A DNA stretch of 64,000 nucleotides from positions 1 to 64,000 of the forward strand of contig NZ_JBEXNL010000005.1 in the NCBI RefSeq assembly GCF_040611135.1, in the 5' to 3' direction. The position numbers and the translations under genes were made by a program. This DNA comes from Tsukamurella sp040611135. GTDB taxonomy: Bacteria; Actinomycetota; Actinomycetes; Mycobacteriales; Mycobacteriaceae. The notes beneath the pieces were generated by a model. The model was not told the origin of the DNA. It saw nothing but the letters and a program-made list of their open reading frames with translations, and searched no databases. Of this stretch, positions 57,919 to 64,000 are shown one piece after another; positions within the stretch are counted from its first letter, which is position 1; each line of letters begins with the position of its first letter.

Positions 57919-58707
57919 ATGACGGTGGCCGTGCGCGTGATCCCGTGCCTGGACGTCGACGACGGGCGCGTCGTCAAGGGCGTCAACTTCCAGAACCTGC
58001 GCGACGCGGGTGATCCCGTCGAGCTCGCGGCCGCGTACGACGCGCAGGGGGCCGACGAGCTGACCTTCCTCGACGTCACCGCGTCGAGCTCCGGCCGCGG
58101 AACGATGCTGGAAGTGGTGCGCCGCACCGCTGAGCAGGTGTTCATCCCGCTCACCGTCGGCGGCGGCGTGCGTTCCGTCGAGGACGTCGACGCCCTGCTC
58201 CGCGCCGGCGCCGACAAGGTGTCCGTGAACACTGCGGCGATCGTCCGCCCCGAGCTGCTCCGTGAGCTGTCCAACCGGTTCGGTAGCCAGTGCATCGTGC
58301 TCTCCGTCGACGCGCGCACCGTGCCGTCCGAAGGCGCGGACGCGGCCCGCCCGACACCGTCGGGCTGGGAGGTGACCACGCACGGCGGGCGCAAGGGCAC
58401 CGGCCTCGATGCCATCGAATGGGCCCGCCGCGGCGAGGAACTCGGCGTCGGGGAGATCCTGCTCAACTCGATGGACGCCGACGGCACGAAGGCCGGATTC
58501 GACCTGCGGATGATCGGTGCGGCCCGCGAAGCCGTGCACATCCCCGTCATCGCCTCCGGCGGCGCCGGCGCGGTTGAGCACTTCGCCCCCGCCGTCGAGG
58601 CCGGCGCCGACGCGGTGCTCGCCGCCAGCGTCTTCCACTTCGGGGACATGACGATCGGCCAGGTCAAGGCCGAGATGGCGACGCACGGTCTGGTGGTCCG
58701 ACGATGA
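57919..58707 (+). CDS. hisF: Imidazole glycerol phosphate synthase, cyclase subunit
   Basis: 262 residues. Cyclises PRFAR with ammonia from HisH. VRVIPCLDVDDGRVVKGVNFQNLRDAGDPVELAAAYDAQGADELTFLDVTASSSGR has the first catalytic Asp; DKVSVNTAA, ILLNSMDADGTKAGFD (second catalytic Asp), VIASGGAGAVEHF and AASVFHFGDMT follow in the family order. A strong GGAGGCGGAG precedes ATG 57919. hisI follows with a 4-nt overlap. Confidence 0.96.
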   Translation: MTVAVRVIPCLDVDDGRVVKGVNFQNLRDAGDPVELAAAYDAQGADELTFLDVTASSSGRGTMLEVVRRTAEQVFIPLTVGGGVRSVEDVDALLRAGADKVSVNTAAIVRPELLRELSNRFGSQCIVLSVDARTVPSEGADAARPTPSGWEVTTHGGRKGTGLDAIEWARRGEELGVGEILLNSMDADGTKAGFDLRMIGAAREAVHIPVIASGGAGAVEHFAPAVEAGADAVLAASVFHFGDMTIGQVKAEMATHGLVVRR

Positions 58708-59078
58708 GCGGGCTCGACGCTCCGCAGGACTCGGGGCTCGCCCCGGCGATCGCCGCACGGCTCAAGCGCAACGCCGACGGGCTCGTCGCCGCCATCGCCC
58801 AGGAGGAGGGTACCGGCGACGTGCTCATGATGGCGTGGATGAACGACGAAGCCCTGGCTCTCACCCTCGCCACCCGCAAGGGCACCTACTACTCGCGATC
58901 CCGGAAGCAGTTGTGGGTCAAGGGCGAGACCTCGGGTCACGTGCAGGACGTCCGCGACGTGCGCCTCGACTGCGATGGTGACACGGTCCTGCTCACCGTC
59001 CGGCAGACGGGGCCGGCCTGCCACACCGGCACGCACACCTGTTTCGACGGCGACCTGCTGCTCGGTTCCGAGGGCTGA
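58704..59078 (+). CDS. hisI: Phosphoribosyl-AMP cyclohydrolase
   Basis: 124 residues, monofunctional HisI without the HisE pyrophosphatase part. Opens the adenine ring of PR-AMP using zinc. VLMMAWMNDEALALTLATRKGTYYSRSRKQLWVKGETSGHVQDVRDVRLDCDGDTVLLTVRQTGPACHTGTHTCF contains the zinc cysteines (LDCDGD, ACHTG and HTCF) and the WKGETSG-type motif (WVKGETSGH). Last gene of the second his block. Confidence 0.96.
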   Translation: MSGLDAPQDSGLAPAIAARLKRNADGLVAAIAQEEGTGDVLMMAWMNDEALALTLATRKGTYYSRSRKQLWVKGETSGHVQDVRDVRLDCDGDTVLLTVRQTGPACHTGTHTCFDGDLLLGSEG

Positions 59079-59142
59079 TCCGGCGTGGCCGTCCGAATCG
59101 TGACGAACGTTACCTAGATCAGCATTGTAAAACACGATATTC

Positions 59143-59712
59143 ATGTTGATCATGACTATCGCACTCCTTCTCCGACGTGTAGCTGTCACGTCCGCAGCCG
59201 TGTCCGTCGCCGCCGTCGCCGCGGTGTCTCCAGCCGCCGCCGCACCCGTGCGGCTCAGCGCCGCATCGCTCTCGTTCCCGACCTCCGCCCTGCCCGGGTG
59301 GTCGTTCACCCCGGCCCAGACCGGCGGAGTCAGCCAGGCCCGCGCGCCGTTCGGACCTACCGGATCGTGGGTCTCACAGGTCAGCATCGGCGATTTCGGG
59401 CGATCCGGCCTCGACGTCAAGGCGCTCGCGAAGGCCTTCGCCGAGAACCTCGCGAACGGGAGCGGCTACACCGGCCACAACGCCCGGATCGACGGTCTGC
59501 AGGTCACCGATGCGAGCGTGTCGGGGATCCGCGCCGGTCGTGCGACCGCGAACGTGTTGCTGCAGAACGCTCCCACCCGCGGGGAGCGGCTGCGGGTCAC
59601 CGTCGTCGACACCGTCCCGGAGACCTACTTCATCTCCCAGGTGCCGTTCGAGGCCACGGACCGTCTGGCACAGGTCACTGCCGCCGAGGCGGGGCTCGTC
59701 GCGACCCGCTGA
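59143..59712 (+). CDS. Secreted protein with Sec signal peptide
   Basis: 189 residues from ATG 59143 (another in-frame ATG is at 59152). A signal peptide of about 33 residues (LLLRRVAVTSAAVSVAAVAAVSPAAAAPV) ends in AAA-P. The mature part of about 155 residues has alternating short beta-like segments (LPGWSFTPAQTGG, GSWVSQVSIGDFG, GLQVTDASVSGI) and ends with a helix. It resembles the LpqN/LpqT-like folds of mycobacteria, but there is no lipobox cysteine, so it should be soluble. No Shine-Dalgarno sequence precedes it. Function unknown. Confidence 0.65.
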   Translation: MLIMTIALLLRRVAVTSAAVSVAAVAAVSPAAAAPVRLSAASLSFPTSALPGWSFTPAQTGGVSQARAPFGPTGSWVSQVSIGDFGRSGLDVKALAKAFAENLANGSGYTGHNARIDGLQVTDASVSGIRAGRATANVLLQNAPTRGERLRVTVVDTVPETYFISQVPFEATDRLAQVTAAEAGLVATR

Positions 59713-59723
59713 TCCGTCGGCGG

Positions 59724-60182
59724 CTACCCGGTGAGGGTCCGGAGGAAGGCGAGGGTCTCCTCGACGTGCGCCACCGCGCGGAGTTCGCCGATCACGATGT
59801 GCAGCACGGTCCCGTCGGAGTCGATGAGGAAGGTCCGCCGCTTGACGGGGGCCACGGCGTACCGTCCGCGCAGGACGTCGTACTCGGCGGCGACGGCACC
59901 GTCGGCATCGGTGAGCAACGGGAAGCCGGGCTCCATGACGTCGGCGAAGGCCTGTGTCCGGGCCGCCGGGTCCATACTGATGCCGATCCGCGCGGTGCCG
60001 CGCCGGTCGAACTCCTCGCCCGCCGCGCGGAACCGATCGACCTCGGCGACGCACACCGGCGATCCGGCCGTGAGGTAGAAGAAGACCGCGGCGCGGCCGT
60101 CGCCGCGGAGCTCGGAGAGCGTGCGGACGGTGCCGGTGCGGTCGGGGAGTGCGAACTCGGGGGCCTGCTGGCCTATGCGCAT
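59724..60182 (-). CDS. Peroxiredoxin, BcpB-like
   Basis: 152 residues from ATG 60182. AhpC/TSA-type thioredoxin fold (GQQAPEFALPDRTG, AVFFYLTAGSPVCVAEVDRFR, GISMDPAARTQAFADVMEPGFPLLTDADGAVAAEYDV). The peroxidatic Cys44 is found in the PXXX(S/T)XXC position, but the usual proline is Leu37. There is no second cysteine five residues on, so it should be a 1-Cys enzyme. It corresponds in position to Rv1608c, beside hisI and trpE. It detoxifies peroxides in the cytoplasm. Confidence 0.85.
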   Translation of the reverse strand: MRIGQQAPEFALPDRTGTVRTLSELRGDGRAAVFFYLTAGSPVCVAEVDRFRAAGEEFDRRGTARIGISMDPAARTQAFADVMEPGFPLLTDADGAVAAEYDVLRGRYAVAPVKRRTFLIDSDGTVLHIVIGELRAVAHVEETLAFLRTLTG

Positions 60183-60205
60183 GGCCACGAACCTACCGGC
60201 GCTGG

Positions 60206-60211
60206 GATACT
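60206..60211 (+). promoter_or_regulatory. -10-like GATACT before trpE
   Basis: GATACT lies 8 nt before the trpE ATG. No leader peptide with Trp codons or attenuator hairpin is seen in the short gap, so control by attenuation looks unlikely at this site. Confidence 0.35.
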
Positions 60212-60219
60212 GGCAGGCG

Positions 60220-61776
60220 ATGAGTACCGCACAGCAGCCGAACCTGCAGCCCGACGGAGCGACCACCAGCGCGGACGAGTTCCGCGCGCTCGCGGACCGG
60301 CACCGCGTGGTGCCCGTGACCCGTACGGTCCTCGCCGACGCCGAGACTCCGTTGTCGGCGTACCGCAAGCTCGCCGGGGGCCGCCCCGGCACCTTCCTGC
60401 TGGAGTCCGCCGCCGCGGGTCAGTCCTGGAGCCGATGGTCGTTCGTCGGGGCTCCGGCGCCGTCCGCGCTCACCGTCGTCGACGGTGCCGCCACCTGGAT
60501 CGGAAAGGCGCCGGCCGGCGCACCGTCGGGCGGCGATCCGATCGAGGCCCTCGGTGAGGTGCTACGGCTCCTGAGCTCCGAGCGGATCGAGGGACTGCCA
60601 CCGCTCAACGGCGGCATGGTCGGCTACCTCGCCTACGACGCGGTGCGGCGCCTGGAGCGGCTGCCCGACACCACCGTCGACGACCTGCACCTGCCCGAGA
60701 TGGTGTGGCTGCTCGCGACCGACCTCGCCGCGATCGACCACCACGAGGGCACGATCACGCTCATCGCCAACGCGGTGAACTGGGACGGCTCGGCCGACCG
60801 GGTCGACGAGGCGTACGCGGACGCGGTCCGGCGCCTCGACGCCATGGAGGCGGCGCTCGCGGCGCCCCTGGCCTCGTCGGTCGCGTCGTTCACCCGGCCC
60901 GAGCCCGAGGTGACGGCGCAGCGGACCGTGCTCGAGTACAGCGCGATCGTCGAGAAGCTCGTCGGCGACATCGAGGCCGGTGAGGCGTTTCAGGTGGTGC
61001 CCTCGCAGCGCTTCTCCGTGCCCTCGGACGCCGACCCGATCGACGTCTACCGCGTGCTGCGCGCCTCGAACCCGAGCCCGTACATGTACCTCGTGCAGGT
61101 CCCGGCGCCGGACGGCTCGCTCGCCTTCTCCATCGTCGGGTCGAGTCCGGAGGCGCTGGTCACGGTGTCCGACGGTGTCGCCACCACGCATCCGATCGCG
61201 GGCACCCGCTGGCGCGGTGCGACCGCGGAGGAGGACCTGCTGCTGGAGAAGGACCTCCGGGCCGACGAGAAGGAGAACAGCGAGCACCTGATGCTCGTCG
61301 ACCTCGGCCGCAACGACCTCGGCCGGGTCTGCACGCCGGGCACCGTCCGGGTCACCGACTACCGTCGGATCGAGCGGTACAGCCACGTGATGCACCTGGT
61401 CTCGACCGTCTCCGGTGACCTCGCGGAGGGCAAGCAGGCCCTCGACGCCGTCGCGGCGTGCTTCCCGGCGGGCACCCTCACCGGGGCGCCCAAGGTCCGG
61501 GCCATGGAGCTCATCGACGAGGCCGAGATCACGCGCCGCGGCCTCTACGGCGGCATCGTCGGCTACCTCGACTTCGCCGGCGACGCGGACACCGCGATCG
61601 CCATTCGCACCGCGGTCCTCAAGGACGGGACCGCGTACGTGCAGGCGGGTGGCGGCGTCGTCGCCGACTCGGTGGGCGAGTACGAGTACAACGAGTCGCG
61701 CAACAAGGCGCTCGCCGCCCTCAAGGCGGTGGCGGCGGCGAACACCATGCGCGCGGTCTCGGAGGAGACACGATGA
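60220..61776 (+). CDS. trpE: Anthranilate synthase component I
   Basis: 518 residues. Makes anthranilate from chorismate with ammonia from TrpG, whose gene is not in the window. The regulatory LLES loop (FLLESAAAGQSWSRWSFVG), GDIEAGEAFQVVPSQRF, IVGSSPEALVTVSDGVATTHPIAGTRWRG, HLMLVDLGRNDLGRV, GTLTGAPKVRAMELIDE and YGGIVGYLDFAGDADTAIAIRT are the TrpE signatures. The N-terminal LLES motif binds tryptophan for feedback inhibition. Start ATG 60220; overlap of 4 nt with the next gene. Confidence 0.95.
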   Translation: MSTAQQPNLQPDGATTSADEFRALADRHRVVPVTRTVLADAETPLSAYRKLAGGRPGTFLLESAAAGQSWSRWSFVGAPAPSALTVVDGAATWIGKAPAGAPSGGDPIEALGEVLRLLSSERIEGLPPLNGGMVGYLAYDAVRRLERLPDTTVDDLHLPEMVWLLATDLAAIDHHEGTITLIANAVNWDGSADRVDEAYADAVRRLDAMEAALAAPLASSVASFTRPEPEVTAQRTVLEYSAIVEKLVGDIEAGEAFQVVPSQRFSVPSDADPIDVYRVLRASNPSPYMYLVQVPAPDGSLAFSIVGSSPEALVTVSDGVATTHPIAGTRWRGATAEEDLLLEKDLRADEKENSEHLMLVDLGRNDLGRVCTPGTVRVTDYRRIERYSHVMHLVSTVSGDLAEGKQALDAVAACFPAGTLTGAPKVRAMELIDEAEITRRGLYGGIVGYLDFAGDADTAIAIRTAVLKDGTAYVQAGGGVVADSVGEYEYNESRNKALAALKAVAAANTMRAVSEETR

Positions 61777-62465
61777 CGTCGAAACGGAACCTGGCACTGG
61801 TCGCCCTTCTCCTGGCCGGCGCCGCGTGCGCCGCGTGGGGCTCGGGCCGGATGTCGTGGATGGGTGTCACCCTGGCGGACGGGCTGTCGGCAGCGCGATC
61901 GATGGAGGTCGCCGGACATACCTGGGCGCCCGCGCTGTCAGCGCTGTGGCTGGTCTTCCTCGCGGCCATCGCGGCCGGGCTGGCGCTCAAGACCTGGGCT
62001 CGGGCGCTGGTGGCGTTGATCGTCGCGGCGGCCGCGATCGGCACGGCGTACCCCGCGCTGACGGTGCTCACCCAGGAGCCCGACATCGGATACCTGGAGA
62101 AGATCCTGCGCGCCGACACCGTGATGGGGAACAAGGACTACGTCTCCGCGGTCGCGAGGGCCACGGCGGGCCCGTCGGTCGCGCTGGTCGCAGCTGTCCT
62201 CGCCGTCGTCGCCGCGGCCCTGCTGGTGCGCGGCCTCCGTGCCGGCGGGATGGGGTCGCAGTACGTCTCGCCCGCGGCTCGTCGCGCTCAGCTGGAGCAG
62301 CGCGTCTTCGACGATGCTGCGGACGGGGAGACGTCGGAGCGGGACCTCTGGGACGCCCTCGACGGCGGCGAGGACCCGACGACCACGAGCGACGCCGAGG
62401 CGGCTCGGGTCGATCGGTCCTCGCGCGAGGGGGTCGCGCCCGACCGCCCGCGGACGGAGGGCTAA
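61773..62465 (+). CDS. Trp biosynthesis-associated membrane protein (TIGR02234)
   Basis: 230 residues, four hydrophobic segments (LALVALLLAGAACAAWGS, ALWLVFLAAIAAGLALK, LVALIVAAAAIGTAY and VALVAAVLAVVAAALLV) followed by a charged C-terminal tail with an Asp/Glu-rich stretch. It matches the membrane protein encoded between trpE and trpC in Mycobacteriales (Rv1610 position). Function unknown. The ATG overlaps the trpE stop by 4 nt. Confidence 0.85.
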   Translation: MTSKRNLALVALLLAGAACAAWGSGRMSWMGVTLADGLSAARSMEVAGHTWAPALSALWLVFLAAIAAGLALKTWARALVALIVAAAAIGTAYPALTVLTQEPDIGYLEKILRADTVMGNKDYVSAVARATAGPSVALVAAVLAVVAAALLVRGLRAGGMGSQYVSPAARRAQLEQRVFDDAADGETSERDLWDALDGGEDPTTTSDAEAARVDRSSREGVAPDRPRTEG

Positions 62466-62505
62466 CCTTGGAGCACGCTGCACGCTCCACGAAAGGCCCG
62501 CTGCC

Positions 62506-63324
62506 GTGACATCACCCACTGTTCTCGACTCGATCATCGAGGGTGTGCGCGCGGACGTGGCGGCCCGTGAAGCGCTCCTCGACCTCGCCGCCGTGAAGGC
62601 GGCCGCAAAGGCCGCGGCGCCGGCGCTCGACGCCACCGCCGCGCTGCGCGCACCCGGGATCGCGGTCATCGCGGAGGTCAAGCGGGCGAGCCCGTCGAAG
62701 GGCGAGCTCGCGGGCATCGCGAACCCCGCCGCGCTGGCATCGGAGTACGAGGCCGGGGGTGCGCGTGCGATCAGCGTGCTCACGGAGGAGCGCCGGTTCA
62801 AGGGCTCGCTGGCCGATCTCGACGCGGTGCGCGATCGGGTTCGGATCCCGGTGCTGCGCAAGGACTTCATCGTCTGCCCGTATCAGATCCACGAGGCTCG
62901 CGCCCACGGTGCGGATCTGGTGCTGCTGATCGTCGCGGCGCTGGAGCAGCCCGTGCTCGTGTCGCTGCTCGACCGCGTGGAGTCGCTCGGCATGACGGCC
63001 CTCGTCGAGGTGCACACGGAGGACGAGGCCGACCGCGCGCTCGAGGCGGGCGCCACCGTGATCGGCGTCAACGCCCGGAACCTCAAGTCCCTCGACGTCG
63101 ATCCCGAGACCTTCGGTCGCATCGCGCCCGGCCTGCCCTCCTCGGTGATCAAGATCGCCGAGTCGGGCGTGCGCGACAGCCATGATCTCCTCACCTACGC
63201 GGGCCAGGGCGCTGACGGCGTGCTGGTCGGCGAAGGGCTGGTGACGGCCGGCGATCCGCGGACCGCGGTCGCCGACCTCGTCACCGCGGGCTCGCACCCG
63301 AGCTGCCCGCGCCCCGCGCGGTGA
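62506..63324 (+). CDS. trpC: Indole-3-glycerol phosphate synthase
   Basis: 272 residues from GTG 62506. Ring-closing decarboxylation of CdRP. IAVIAEVKRASPSKGEL (catalytic Glu/Lys), PVLRKDFIVCPYQIHEARAHGADLVLLIVAAL (KDF lysine), GMTALVEVHTEDEADRALEAGATVIGVNARNLKSLDVD and IAESGVRDSHDL follow the TrpC pattern. Length standard. Monofunctional, not fused to TrpF, which fits with a bifunctional PriA encoded upstream. Confidence 0.96.
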   Translation: MTSPTVLDSIIEGVRADVAAREALLDLAAVKAAAKAAAPALDATAALRAPGIAVIAEVKRASPSKGELAGIANPAALASEYEAGGARAISVLTEERRFKGSLADLDAVRDRVRIPVLRKDFIVCPYQIHEARAHGADLVLLIVAALEQPVLVSLLDRVESLGMTALVEVHTEDEADRALEAGATVIGVNARNLKSLDVDPETFGRIAPGLPSSVIKIAESGVRDSHDLLTYAGQGADGVLVGEGLVTAGDPRTAVADLVTAGSHPSCPRPAR

Positions 63325-63351
63325 TGCGCTGACGCGGGCGGCCGCACGCAC

Positions 63352-64000
63352 TCACGCCTTCGCGGAGTTGCGGCGCTCGAGCTCGCGCAGGGCGATCTGG
63401 ATCGCGCCGCGCACCGGGTCGACGGTGAGCACGCGCAGGTCGGACACACCCCGCATCCCCAGGTGATGCCGGACGCGGCGCTGCAACGCGGGCTGGTGCA
63501 CCGCGAGGCCGCCCGCCAGGACGACGGGGCCCGCCGAGCCGATGCGATCCGCGACCGACAGCGCGATGTCGGTGAGGGCGATCGCCGCCTGGTCCACGAT
63601 GTCCGTGCTGACGGGGTCCCCGGACTGCGCCAGCTCGAAGACCACCCGGGCGCGTCCGGCCCAGTAGCGACGTTCGGGCTGCGCGTAGAAGTGGTCGAGC
63701 AGTTCGTCGGTGTCCTGCAGGCCACAGTCGGCAGCGAGTTGCTGGCCCAGGTGGTCCGCGGGCTCCTCCCGGTCGATCCGGATGAGAGTGCGCCGCACCG
63801 CCTCCTTGGCCACCCAGTAGCCGCTGCCCTCGTCCCCGAGCAGATAGCCCCAGCCGCCGGCGCGGGCGTGCCTGTCGTCCGCTCGGCCCCACGCGACGGC
63901 GCCCGTACCGGAGATCACCGCGATGCCGTCGCGGACGCCCGCCGCGGCGAGGATCAGCTGACTGTCGTGCACCACGCGGACGCGGGCACCGGGAATGCGG
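63352..64000 (-). CDS. BadF/BadG/N-acetylglucosamine-kinase-type ATPase, 5' end outside window
   Basis: At least 216 residues; the N-terminus runs off the right edge. ASKHA kinase fold: VVHDSQLILAAAGVRDGIAVISGTGAVAWG (adenosine-type loop), AGGWGYLLGDEGSGYWVAKEAVRR (the DEGSG phosphate/sugar motif) and PVVLAGGLAVHQPALQRRVRHHLG. This is the pattern of actinobacterial N-acetylglucosamine kinases. Phosphorylation of GlcNAc or a related sugar is expected. Convergent with trpC, 27 nt apart. Confidence 0.85.
   Translation of the reverse strand, partial: RIPGARVRVVHDSQLILAAAGVRDGIAVISGTGAVAWGRADDRHARAGGWGYLLGDEGSGYWVAKEAVRRTLIRIDREEPADHLGQQLAADCGLQDTDELLDHFYAQPERRYWAGRARVVFELAQSGDPVSTDIVDQAAIALTDIALSVADRIGSAGPVVLAGGLAVHQPALQRRVRHHLGMRGVSDLRVLTVDPVRGAIQIALRELERRNSAKA

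Noticed and set aside
60183..60219. Trp attenuator upstream of trpE
   Set aside because: The gap is only 37 bp between divergent starts, with no leader peptide with consecutive Trp codons and no competing hairpins.

Overview
The window is about 68-70% G+C, densely coded, and looks like a chromosome segment of a mycolic-acid actinobacterium (order Mycobacteriales). The evidence is the gene order treY/treZ, bioA-bioF-bioD, bioB-bsaP-DUF2567, nrtR-nadA-nadB-nadC, hisD-hisC-hisB, hisH-hisA-hisN-hisF-hisI, a Bcp-type peroxiredoxin and trpE-TIGR02234-trpC, which matches the backbone Rv1562c to Rv1611 of Mycobacterium tuberculosis as I remember it. F420-type oxidoreductases, an acyl-ACP desaturase and many leaderless starts (TANNNT, then 6-8 nt, then ATG/GTG) fit the same group. 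I cannot fix the genus from sequence alone; Tsukamurella or Gordonia are guesses.

Region by region. 1-7058: part of a defence island on the minus strand: a large DNA adenine methyltransferase running off the left edge and an SNF2-type helicase, the drmMI/drmD pair expected for class 1 DISARM, with a divergent XRE regulator and an inverted repeat between them. 7128-12865: an exported DUF1800/DUF1501 pair, a membrane protein, an F420/FMN PPOX protein and two luciferase-like monooxygenases. 12923-17754: trehalose synthesis from glucans (treY, treZ) with an unknown gene between. 17788-23026: biotin synthesis, with three BioQ-like boxes (TGAAC-N3-GTTCA), one lying on the bioF start codon. 22862-25434: an FMN reductase/monooxygenase pair and a membrane protein. 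25612-31906: desaturase desA, then the NAD module (NrtR repressor, divergent nadABC, a palindrome between) and an alcohol dehydrogenase. 32211-33769: VOC protein, AraC regulator and acyltransferase on the minus strand.

33891-59078: the histidine genes, split in two. hisDCB is separated from hisH-hisA-hisN-hisF-hisI by about 18 kb that carries a purine/ureide catabolism module: xanthine dehydrogenase (xdhA, xdhB, xdhC), guanine deaminase, allantoinase, (S)-ureidoglycine aminohydrolase, a DUF6986 protein, an Asp/Glu-racemase-fold protein, a phosphorylase, NCS1 and NCS2 permeases, a dicarboxylate symporter and an IclR regulator. A repeated operator-like site, TTCCG-N5-CGGAA, stands before nearly every transcription unit of this module and is a strong candidate for the IclR operator. 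59143-64000: a secreted protein, peroxiredoxin, trpE, a Trp-associated membrane protein, trpC and a BadF/BadG-type kinase cut by the right edge.

Across the whole window the octamer GACGGTGC (either strand) occurs about 58 times by my eye count, roughly ten times the number expected from base composition, and it builds hairpins in several convergent intergenic gaps.
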